From Anaeromyxobacter dehalogenans 2CP-C (lineage in GTDB: Bacteria; Myxococcota; Myxococcia; Myxococcales; Anaeromyxobacteraceae), in the NCBI RefSeq assembly GCF_000013385.1, contig NC_007760.1:186001-250000 (forward strand): a DNA stretch of 64,000 bases, in the 5' to 3' direction. Position 1 is the first letter of the stretch. Every line of letters begins with the position of its first letter. A program made the position numbers and the translations under genes. The notes under the pieces were generated by a model that was not told the origin of the DNA, did no database searches, and worked only from the letters and a program-made list of their open reading frames with translations. Of this stretch, positions 52,203-63,285 are shown piece by piece.

Positions 52203-53486
52203 ATGCGCAAGGAGAAGTCGCTGGGCCTCGCCGCCGAGATGCGGAAGCTGGCGGAGGCCTCGCGCGAGGCCGCCCGGGCCCTCTCGCACGCCGACCCCCG
52301 CCGCAAGGACGCCGCGCTCCGCGCCGCCGCCGAGGCCATCGGCCGCCGCGAGCGGCGGATCCTCTCCGAGAACGCGCGCGACGTCGCCGCGGCGCGCGCC
52401 GCCGGGCAGAACGCCGCGTACCTCGACCGCCTGAAGCTCGACCCGAAGCGGCTCGCCGGCATCGCCGCGTCGCTGCGCGAGATCGCCGGGCTGCGCGACC
52501 CGGTGGGCGAGGTGACCGCGAGCTGGCGCCGGCCGAACGGCCTCGAGATCCGCAAGGTCCGCATCCCGCTGGGCGTGGTGCTGATGGTGTACGAGGCCCG
52601 GCCCAACGTGACCGTGGACGCGGCCGCGCTCTGCCTGAAGAGCGGCAACGCGGCCATCCTCCGGCCCGGCTCCGACGCGCTCCGCTCGTCGCTGGCGCTC
52701 GCCGAGGCGTTCGCCGAGGGGCTCGAGAAGGCCGGGCTGCCGGCGGCCAGCGCGCAGGTGGTGCCCACGCCGGACCGCGAGGCCACCTACGAGCTGCTCG
52801 CGCTCGACGACCTCATCGACCTCGCCATCCCGCGCGGCGGCCCGTCGCTCATCCGCGCGGTGGCGGAGCGCTCGAGGGTGCCGGTGCTGAAGCACTACCA
52901 GGGCGTGTGCCACCTGTACCTCGACGCGTCGGCGCCGCCGCAGCAGGCGGTGGACCTGGCGCTGAACGGGAAGGTGCAGCGCCCCGGCGTGTGCAACGCC
53001 ACCGAGTGCCTGCTCGTGCACCGCGCCGCCGCCGGCAAGCTCCTGCCGCCGGTGGGCCGCGCGCTCGCCGACGCCGGGGTGGAGCTGCGCTGCGATCCCA
53101 CCGCGCTCACGATCCTGAAGCGCGCCGGGGTGGCGGCGGTGCCGGCCCGCCCGGACGACTTCGGCAAGGAGTTCCTGGACAAGATCCTGGCCGTGCGGGT
53201 GGTCGCGGATCTCGACGGCGCGCTCGACCACATCGCGCGCTACGGCTCGCTCCACACCGAGGCGATCGTCACCCGCGACCTGGCCAGCGCGCGGCGCTTC
53301 CAGCGCGAGGTGGACGCGAGCGCGGTGATGGTCAACGCGTCCACCCGCTTCAACGACGGCGGCGAGCTGGGGCTCGGCGCCGAGATCGGCATCTCCACCA
53401 CCAAGCTCCACGCGTTCGGGCCCATGGGGCTCGCCGAGCTCACCACCCAGAAGTTCCTGGTCGAGGGCGAAGGGCACGTGCGGTAG
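52203..53486 (+). CDS. proA: Gamma-glutamyl phosphate reductase
   Basis: The 427-residue aldehyde-dehydrogenase-fold enzyme makes glutamate-5-semialdehyde. It has [21 protein letters not shown], the catalytic Cys in [17 protein letters not shown], and the C-terminal [20 protein letters not shown]. The ATG at 52203 has GGGAG five bases upstream and is preferred over a GTG two codons earlier that overlaps the proB stop. Together with proB it supplies the proline pathway. Confidence 0.94.
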
Positions 53487-53499
53487 CGAGAGGACCCTG

Positions 53500-54099
53500 A
53501 TGGCGACGAAGAAGAAGAAGGCAGCCGGCAAGAAGCCGTTCGCGAAGAAGACGCCCTCGAAGCGCGCGCCCGCGCGCCGCGGGCCGCCCGTGAAGGCGCC
53601 CGGGAAGAAGAAGGGCGGCCCGGCCAAGGCGCCGGGCAAGAAGGGCGCGACCAAGGAGCGCGTCCTCCGCGCCCGCCGGCCGCCGCGCGCGGCCGCGCCG
53701 GCCGGCGCGATCGTCGAGGCGCCGGCGCCGGCCCGCCCGGCGGCCGACCGGCCCGACCCGGCGCGCCCCACCGCCATGGCGATCGCCGCGGCCGCGCTCG
53801 ACAAGAAGGCCGAGGACGTCACCGTCCTCGACGTGCGCGGGCTCACCAGCTACGCCGACTACTTCGTGCTCATGACCGCCGACTCCGACCGGCAGGCGAG
53901 CGCCATCGCCGACCACGTCGAGCAGACCATGAAGGCGCAGGGCGTCACCAAGGTCGGCGTCGAGGGCTACCAGGGCGGGCGCTGGATCCTGGTGGACTAC
54001 GGCGACGTGGTGGCCCACGTGATGGGCCGCGAGGCCCGCGGGTTCTACGATCTCGAGGGGCTCTGGGCCGACGCGCCGCGGGTGGCCGTCGAGGCGTAG
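53500..54099 (+). CDS. rsfS: Ribosomal silencing factor RsfS with basic N-terminal extension
   Basis: The 199-residue protein ends in the RsfS/Iojap domain (about residues 88-192): AAALDKKAEDVTVLDVRGLT, YADYFVLMTADSDRQASAI, VGVEGYQGGRWILVDYGDVV and the metal-binding-like VMGREARGFYDLEGLWADA. RsfS binds ribosomal protein uL14 and blocks subunit joining. The first 85 residues are a Lys/Pro/Ala-rich basic extension (ATKKKKAAGKKPFAKKTPSK onwards), unlike the usual 105-120-residue protein. The last 55 bases overlap a convergent methyltransferase gene. Confidence 0.85.
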   Translation: MATKKKKAAGKKPFAKKTPSKRAPARRGPPVKAPGKKKGGPAKAPGKKGATKERVLRARRPPRAAAPAGAIVEAPAPARPAADRPDPARPTAMAIAAAALDKKAEDVTVLDVRGLTSYADYFVLMTADSDRQASAIADHVEQTMKAQGVTKVGVEGYQGGRWILVDYGDVVAHVMGREARGFYDLEGLWADAPRVAVEA

Positions 54100-54860
54100 C
54101 CCGCGGCGGGCTTCCGCCAGACCAGCTTCATCCAGGTGCGCGGCGTCCGCGAGGGCGCCGACGCCTCGAGGAGCTCGAGCCCGAGCCCGTCGCACGGCGC
54201 GACCGGCCCGGACAGCCGCCGTCCGTCCGCGGACAGCGTCCGCAGCATCAGGCGGCCGGGCGGCTCGACCCACAGGTCGTGCCGGTGGAGCCCGATGAAC
54301 CGCTCGGCGGTGCCCTCGCGGCACCAGCCCTGCACGACCAGGTATCCGCCGGGCGCGAGCACGCGCACGAGCTCTCGCACCACCGCGCCGGGGTCCTGGG
54401 TGTGGTCGAGCGCGTTGTGCATCCAGGCGACGTCGAAGGCGGCCTCGCCGAAGCGCGCCGAGAGCGCCTCGCCGGCGCACTGCACCAGCGGATAGCGGGG
54501 GCGGAGGCCGTGCCGCGCGAGCAGCTCCCGGTACGCGTCCGCCAGCGCGTCCGAGCAGGTGAGCGCGATCCGATCCTGCTCCGCGCCGTGGGCCCACATC
54601 GAGAGCGGCCCCGAGCCGGCGTCGAGGACCCGCGGCGGCGCGCCGGTCCGGGCCCGCACCTCCTCGAGCAGCGGCTCGAGGTAGTGCGGGTAGACGAGCG
54701 GCATGAGCGAGGGGGTGGAGCGCCGCCGGACGTCCTCGGCGTAGGGGCCGCGGCCGGAGAGCTCGCGATCCCAGAACGCGAGCTCGTCGCGGAACCCGTC
54801 GCCCGCCGCGGGACGGCGGGCGAGGAGCCCGGAGCAGTACGACAGCGCCTGTCGGAGCAT
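54045..54860 (-). CDS. Class I SAM-dependent methyltransferase
   Basis: The 271-residue protein has an N-terminal helical region with RDELAFWDRELSGRGPYAED, then the SAM-binding PRVLDAGSGPLSMWAHGAEQ, VTCSDALADAYRELL and AFDVAWMHNALDHTQDPGAVVRE, followed by a motif with VLAPGGYLVVQGWCREGTAE. The pattern resembles methyltransferases acting on cell-surface glycans or lipids, but the substrate is unknown. The ATG at 54860 fits the first helix. Its 3' end overlaps rsfS by 55 bases, an unusually long convergent overlap. Confidence 0.7.
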   Translation of the reverse strand: MLRQALSYCSGLLARRPAAGDGFRDELAFWDRELSGRGPYAEDVRRRSTPSLMPLVYPHYLEPLLEEVRARTGAPPRVLDAGSGPLSMWAHGAEQDRIALTCSDALADAYRELLARHGLRPRYPLVQCAGEALSARFGEAAFDVAWMHNALDHTQDPGAVVRELVRVLAPGGYLVVQGWCREGTAERFIGLHRHDLWVEPPGRLMLRTLSADGRRLSGPVAPCDGLGLELLEASAPSRTPRTWMKLVWRKPAAGYASTATRGASAQSPSRS

Positions 54861-54983
54861 GTGCCGCGCGCCTCCGGAGCGGTCCGTGCAGCCGGCCGCT
54901 CGGCCCGGGAACGTTCGCCCGGGCCGGGCCGGCCGCAAGCTCCGCGCAGGTGCGCCTCCGGGGACCCGCCGGGCGGACCCGGC

Positions 54984-56675
54984 TCAGAACCCGTGGCAGG
55001 TGCCGCAGGTGCCCCAGCCCGTGTGCGGTGCGCCCCAGGTCACCTGCGCCTGCTGGAGGTGGCAGGCGACGCTCGAGCAGGTCTTCGTGGCCGGGTCGTA
55101 GCGCGCGCTGCCGAGCTCCATCGACAGCGTGGCCCCCTCCATCACCGCGCCCGGGATGGCCGGGTCCGGGAACGCGATCCCGCCGGGCGACGCGTGCGTC
55201 ACCCAGTACGGCCGCGTGGGCCGGTCCGGGGCCGGCGGCAGCCAGGGGAGCTCCGGCAGCGCGGCGCGCGCGTCGAACGCCACGTCTCGCCGCCCGTTCA
55301 CGTGGCGGAGCGGCGCCACCGCGCCGCGTCCCGAGGCCGCGGCGCCCCCGTGGCAGGCCGCGGACGAGCAGCCGTAGCCGAGCAGGCCGCCCGGCAGCGC
55401 GTACGTGCCGGTGGTGTCGAGCCAGTAGAAGCCGGAGGGCCCGGCGCCGGCGGTGGTCTCGGCGTGGCACGACTGGCAGGTGATGGGCGCGGCGTCCTCG
55501 TCGGGCGACCAGCCGCCGCCGTGCTTCGAGGTGTGCCACGGGCCCGGGAGGCCGCCGAAGTGGCCCCACTCGTAGCCGTCGGTGGAGAGGCCGAGGTGAC
55601 CGTTCGCGTCCGCGGCGGCGGGGCCGCCGGTCGGGTAGGCGGGCGGGTTGCCGTGGCACCCGGCGCAGCCGAGCGCGCCCGGCGGCGCGGTCCACGCCGG
55701 CGCGTCCGCGTACGCCGGGACCTCCTGGCCGCTCGAGTGGCAGTAGGCGCCGGCGCAGGTGCCGCTGGCCGCGTCGTAGCCCGCGCCCGCGGCGTTGCGC
55801 GCCTTGAGCGTGCCGGCGGGCGCGCCCTCCGGCGCGAGCACCACGTCCACCCGGCCGTCCATGTGCCGGGCCAGGTCGAGCGGATGGCACTGGCCGCAGC
55901 CGAACGCGTACGCGGCGCCGCCGTCCGGCGACAGGTCCTCGAGCACCGTGAGCGCGCCGTAGGCCGGGGACGCGCCGGCGGGCACGGTCGCGTGGAGCGC
56001 GTGCGCGCCGGAGGCGGGCGGCGCGCCGTGGCAGCCGCCGCACGCGCCGCCGGCCACGTCCACCCGGCCGTCGAGGTGGTGGCCTCCCGCGACGTCGATC
56101 GCGCCGGACGCGAGCACGGTGTCGGGGTGGCAGAGGGTGCAGCGCGAGGCGAGCTCGCCCTGCGGGTGGCCGGCGCTCGTGGGCGGCGAGGCGTGGCAGC
56201 CGTCGCAGCCGAGCTGCGTCCCGTCCACCCGGGTCCACACCGGCGCGGTCGCGGCGCCGCCGGCGGCGAGCGTGGCGCCGTGGCAGTACGTGCCGGCGCA
56301 GCGCGGCCCGCCCGCCGCGTCCGGCTCCCACGCCGGGGCCGCGCCCGCGCGGCGGGCCTCCTCGCCGAACGCCACGCGCGCGACGCCGTCCACGTGCGCG
56401 AGATCCGTCGGCACGACGTGGCACGCCTCGCAGCGGAGGGGGCCGGCGACGCGCCCGCCGGCGACGTGGGCCCGGTGGGCCCCGACGCCGCGGTCGCTGG
56501 TGGCGGTCGCCCCCCGCGCCGAGCGCGGCGGGGCGGCGCTGCCGTCGCCGCCGTGGCAGCGCAGGCACCGCTCGGTCGCGTCGCCCTCCGCGACGCGGGC
56601 CCGGTCGCAGCCGGCGGCGAGGCACAGCGCGAGCGCGGCGGCGAGGGGGAGGTGCGGGACGAGGCGCGGGCGCAT
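54984..56675 (-). CDS. Thirteen-heme c-type cytochrome lipoprotein with CXXCH and CX4CH motifs
   Basis: The 563-residue protein has a lipoprotein signal (LALCLAAGC) and thirteen heme-attachment motifs in order: CLRCH, CEACH, CAGTYCH, CDGCH, CTLCH, CGGCH, CGQCH, CAGAYCH, CAGCH, CQSCH, CSSAACH, CSSVACH and CGTCH. Four are of the CX4CH type found in Geobacter and Anaeromyxobacter CXXXXCH/CXXCH proteins. It is expected on the periplasmic or outer surface of the envelope, passing electrons to extracellular or membrane acceptors such as iron oxides during anaerobic respiration. An FNR-like site lies 61 nt upstream of the ATG. Confidence 0.9.
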   Translation of the reverse strand: MRPRLVPHLPLAAALALCLAAGCDRARVAEGDATERCLRCHGGDGSAAPPRSARGATATSDRGVGAHRAHVAGGRVAGPLRCEACHVVPTDLAHVDGVARVAFGEEARRAGAAPAWEPDAAGGPRCAGTYCHGATLAAGGAATAPVWTRVDGTQLGCDGCHASPPTSAGHPQGELASRCTLCHPDTVLASGAIDVAGGHHLDGRVDVAGGACGGCHGAPPASGAHALHATVPAGASPAYGALTVLEDLSPDGGAAYAFGCGQCHPLDLARHMDGRVDVVLAPEGAPAGTLKARNAAGAGYDAASGTCAGAYCHSSGQEVPAYADAPAWTAPPGALGCAGCHGNPPAYPTGGPAAADANGHLGLSTDGYEWGHFGGLPGPWHTSKHGGGWSPDEDAAPITCQSCHAETTAGAGPSGFYWLDTTGTYALPGGLLGYGCSSAACHGGAAASGRGAVAPLRHVNGRRDVAFDARAALPELPWLPPAPDRPTRPYWVTHASPGGIAFPDPAIPGAVMEGATLSMELGSARYDPATKTCSSVACHLQQAQVTWGAPHTGWGTCGTCHGF

Positions 56676-56729
56676 GGGCGGCTCCGGGGCGGGGGTCCAC
56701 CCACCGTGCCGCGTCGGGCGCGCCGCGCC

Positions 56730-56743
56730 GTGACGGTCGTCAA
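56730..56743. promoter_or_regulatory. FNR/DNR-like site upstream of the multiheme cytochrome
   Basis: On the minus strand this reads TTGAC-GACC-GTCAC, nine of ten bases of the TTGAC-N4-GTCAA palindrome. Its centre is 61.5 nt upstream of the cytochrome ATG at 56675. Confidence 0.5.
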
Positions 56744-56780
56744 GCGCGCGGACGGCGCGTGTGTGCGCGCCTGCGCGCGC

Positions 56781-57671
56781 TCACCGGCGCCGCGGGATGG
56801 TGAGCGCCGCGGCGGCGAGCACCATCCCGCCGCCCAGCGCCAGGTTCCAGCCCACCGGCTCGTGGAGCACGAGCGCGCCCAGCGTCACCGCCACGCTGGT
56901 GTCGAGCAGCGGCAGCGCGCCGATCGCGGCCATGGGGACGCGCGGCACCAGCCAGTACAGGCCCACGTAGGTGAGCGCGGTGCCGAACACCGCCAGCCAC
57001 GCGAGCGCCGCGACCGCGCTCGCGGTGAACGCGGCCGGGCGACCCTGCTCCAGCAGCGCGGCCGCGGCGAGGAGCAGCACCGCGCCGACGGCGGTCTGCC
57101 CGGCGGTCATGGCGAGCGGCGAGACGGCCGCGAGGTGGCGGCGCACCAGCACGTTCGCGAGCGCCACGATCATCGACGAGAGCACCACGAGCGCGCCGCC
57201 CAGCAGGAGCCGGCCCGAGCCCTCCAGGTCGCCGAGGTGCGGGAGCTGCAGCACGGCCACGCCCGCGATCCCGAGCAGCGCCGAGGCGACGCGCGCCGGC
57301 GTGAGCGTCTCGCCGGGGACCAGGGCGCGCGCGAGGAGCGCGATCCAGACCGGGAACGACGCGAACAGCACCGCCGCCAGGCCCGACGGGACCCACTGCT
57401 GCGCCACGAACATGAGGCCGTAAGGGAGCGCGATCTGCAGCACGGCCACGAGCGCGAGCTGCGCCCGCGCCGGCCCCACCACCTCGCGCCAGGCGCCGCC
57501 GCGCAGCGCGAACGGCGCGAGCACCAGCGCCGCGATGGCCATGCGCACGCCGGCGAAGCGGAGCGGCGGCAGGTCCTCGAGGCCGATCCGGATGGCCATC
57601 CAGGTCGAGCCCCACAGCGCGGCGACGGCGAGGTAGGTGGCGACGATGCGGGTGCGCACGGCGGCGCGCAT
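56781..57671 (-). CDS. EamA/DMT-family transporter
   Basis: The 296-residue protein has ten hydrophobic helices in two EamA repeats: an N-terminal ATYLAVAALWGSTWMAIRIG and PPLRFAGVRMAIAALVLAPF, and a second repeat with NVLVRRHLAAVSPLAMTAGQ. Near the C-terminus VTLGALVLHEPVGWNLALGG is the typical EamA ending. It exports or imports small metabolites, substrate unknown. It stands alone between the cytochrome and the kinase gene. Confidence 0.85.
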   Translation of the reverse strand: MRAAVRTRIVATYLAVAALWGSTWMAIRIGLEDLPPLRFAGVRMAIAALVLAPFALRGGAWREVVGPARAQLALVAVLQIALPYGLMFVAQQWVPSGLAAVLFASFPVWIALLARALVPGETLTPARVASALLGIAGVAVLQLPHLGDLEGSGRLLLGGALVVLSSMIVALANVLVRRHLAAVSPLAMTAGQTAVGAVLLLAAAALLEQGRPAAFTASAVAALAWLAVFGTALTYVGLYWLVPRVPMAAIGALPLLDTSVAVTLGALVLHEPVGWNLALGGGMVLAAAALTIPRRR

Positions 57672-57739
57672 GGTAGGCGATGCCGGCGCGGTCGGGGAGC
57701 CGTTCGCGAGGCCGCGCGGGGCGGGTCCCGGCGCGCGGG

Positions 57740-58801
57740 TCAGGACAGGGCGAGCGGCGCGAGCCACGCCGCGGCCGCGGCGGCGAGCGCGAGCGCGGCC
57801 TGGAGCGCGGTGGCGCGGCGGCGGCGGCGCACCGGGAACTCGGCCACGGTGGCGGTGCCCTTCTCGTCGGCGAGGCGGGTGGCGTTCAGCGTGGCCACGT
57901 CCATGCGCGAGAGCGCCACCTCCTCGGTGGCGAAGCCGCGGTTCGCGAGCAGCGCCACCAGGCGCGCGCGCGGGTGGAGCTTCGCGAGCTTCTTCGCCGC
58001 GAACGCGTCGAGGTGGCGCGCCAGCGCGCCGGCGCTCTTCCAGCGCCGCTCCGGCGCGCGCGCCAGGCAGCGCTCGATGGCAGCGGCGACGCGCGCCGGG
58101 CACCCGGGGGCGAGCGAGCGGACCCTGCGGAAGCGCCCGCGCCGCACCAGCCGGAACAGCTCGTCCGCGTTCGCGCCGCGGAACGGCTTCTCGCCGCAGA
58201 CCAGCTCGTAGAGCGTCACGCCGAGCGCCCACACGTCCGCGGCGGGCCCGCCCTCGTCGCCGGCCAGCACCTCCGGCGCCATGTACGAGGGGCTGCCCAC
58301 CAGCATGCCCACGCGCGTGAGCGAGGGATCCTCGGCGCCCTTGGCGATGCCGAAGTCCATCAGCTTCACCTCGCCGAGCCGGGAGATCATCACGTTCGCG
58401 GGCTTCACGTCGCGGTGCAGCAGGCCGCTCCAGTGCACGTAGTCGAGCGCCTCGGCGAGGCGCGCGCCGATCACCGCCACGCAGTCGGCCGGCAGCGCGC
58501 CGCCCTGGGCCAGCACGCGGGCGAGGTCGGCGCCGTCAACGAGGTCGGTCACGAGGTAGAGCTGGTCGTCCTTCTCCACGAGATCGTGCACCGCCACGAT
58601 CGCCTCGTGGCGGAGCTGCGCGTACGCGCGACCCTCCCGCCGGAAGCGCTCGACCACCTCGCTCGAGCGGACGAGCTTCTGGTCGAGCGCCTTCACGGCG
58701 ACGGGACGCTCCAGGCCTTCCTGGAACGCCTCGTACACCACGCCCATTCCGCCGCGGCCGATCTCGCGGACGATCCGGCTCGTCCCGACCTTCCTCACCA
58801 T
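57740..58801 (-). CDS. Eukaryotic-type Ser/Thr protein kinase with C-terminal membrane anchor
   Basis: The 353-residue protein opens with a Hanks-type kinase domain: glycine loop REIGRGGMGVVYEAF, Lys37 in VAVKAL, catalytic HRDVKPANVMIS (Asp131), DFGIAK (149-154) and SPSYMAPEVLAGDEGGPA, with ADVWALGVTLYELVCG. Residues 275-330 form a juxtamembrane region with RFRRVRSLAPGC upstream, and a hydrophobic helix ends the protein (ATALQAALALAAAAAAWLAP), anchoring it in the membrane. It is transcribed away from nifJ. Such kinases are numerous in myxobacteria; the target is unknown. Confidence 0.88.
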   Translation of the reverse strand: MVRKVGTSRIVREIGRGGMGVVYEAFQEGLERPVAVKALDQKLVRSSEVVERFRREGRAYAQLRHEAIVAVHDLVEKDDQLYLVTDLVDGADLARVLAQGGALPADCVAVIGARLAEALDYVHWSGLLHRDVKPANVMISRLGEVKLMDFGIAKGAEDPSLTRVGMLVGSPSYMAPEVLAGDEGGPAADVWALGVTLYELVCGEKPFRGANADELFRLVRRGRFRRVRSLAPGCPARVAAAIERCLARAPERRWKSAGALARHLDAFAAKKLAKLHPRARLVALLANRGFATEEVALSRMDVATLNATRLADEKGTATVAEFPVRRRRRATALQAALALAAAAAAWLAPLALS

Positions 58802-58901
58802 AGGTCGCGGAGGATGACCCGTTCCGCCTATCCCACTCAATGCGCAGCCCGCGCCTTGCGCGCAGAAATCGCGCCGAGGAAGCGGATCGTGCTGCGGCGG
58901 G

Positions 58902-58932
58902 TTGTCAGGGCAGAGGTCCGATCTGCTACACT
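58902..58932 (+). promoter_or_regulatory. Possible sigma-70 promoter upstream of nifJ
   Basis: TTGTCA (58902-58907, five of six) and TACACT (58927-58932, four of six) are separated by 19 bp, longer than optimal. The predicted start near 58939 gives a leader of about 130 nt that would contain the FNR-like site. Confidence 0.3.
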
Positions 58933-58995
58933 TCGCGGCCCGATCCGGTTGCGCCGCGGCCCTGCTAGGAAGGATCGGGAGTTGCACGTTCCCCC

Positions 58996-59009
58996 TTGAT
59001 TCTCGTCAA
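58996..59009 (+). promoter_or_regulatory. FNR/DNR-like site upstream of nifJ
   Basis: TTGAT-TCTC-GTCAA matches TTGAY-N4-GTCAA perfectly and is centred 67.5 nt upstream of the nifJ ATG. It is the best example of a motif repeated at 34684 and 56730. Confidence 0.55.
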
Positions 59010-59069
59010 TCCCGCAAGCTTTGCGCTGCGGCCCGTGGCGGTCGTGGCGCCCTCACCGGAGGACGCAAA

Positions 59070-62672
<3,603 letters not shown>

Positions 62673-62714
62673 CCCCCGACCCAGAGTCATTGCGTCCGGA
62701 GCAGAGGTGAAGAC

Positions 62715-62743
62715 GGCCCGGTCCGCCACGTGCGGGCCGGGCC
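62715..62743 (+). terminator. Hairpin after nifJ, probable terminator
   Basis: GGCCCGG-T-CCGC (62715-62726), loop CACGT and GCGG-G-CCGGGCC (62732-62743) form a 12-bp stem with one T-G pair. The run after the stem is not T-rich, so termination efficiency is uncertain. Confidence 0.5.
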
Positions 62744-62840
62744 GCGTCGTTCCGGGCGGCATACGCGGCATCCTGCCGCACCCGATGGCGTCGCCCGAGC
62801 TGGCATGCTCCGCGCCCGCACGCATTGGGGGTCGCAACGC

Positions 62841-63257
62841 ATGGCCATCACCTGGGACCCGACGCTCGCGCTCGGCATCGAGGAGATCGACGCGCAGCAC
62901 GAGGAGCTCTTCCGACGCGTCGATGCGCTGCTCGAATCCGTCCAGGAACGCCGGAGCGCCGAGGAGACGCGCCGGATGCTCGCGTTCCTCGACGCGTACG
63001 TCGTCGAGCACTTCGGCGCCGAGGAGGCGCTGATGCAGGCGCACCGCTACCCGGGCCTGGCGGCGCAGCGAGCGGAGCACGCGGGCTTCGCCGCGGACCT
63101 CGCGGCCCTTCGCGAGGAGCTCGAGCGCGACGGCATGAACGCGCTCCTCGTCGTCCGCGTGAACGCCCGCGTCGCCACCTGGCTCTTCGAGCACATCAGC
63201 CGCTCCGACCGCGCCTTCGGCCGGTTCCTGCTCGCCGCCCCCGCCGCTCGCGCCTGA
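62841..63257 (+). CDS. Bacteriohemerythrin-like protein
   Basis: The 138-residue protein has the hemerythrin diiron ligands in order: GIEEIDAQHEELFRRVDALL (His, Glu), VVEHFGAEEALMQAHRYPGL (His-Phe-Glu-Glu and His) and RAEHAGFAADLAAL, with a final FEHISRSDRAFGRFLLA. It binds O2 at a diiron site in the cytoplasm, either to sense or store oxygen, in keeping with a microaerophilic or facultatively anaerobic life. It follows nifJ after 168 nt and converges on the transposase gene. Confidence 0.88.
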   Translation: MAITWDPTLALGIEEIDAQHEELFRRVDALLESVQERRSAEETRRMLAFLDAYVVEHFGAEEALMQAHRYPGLAAQRAEHAGFAADLAALREELERDGMNALLVVRVNARVATWLFEHISRSDRAFGRFLLAAPAARA

Positions 63258-63285
63258 CCGTGCGCGCCGGGGGCGACGGCAGCGC

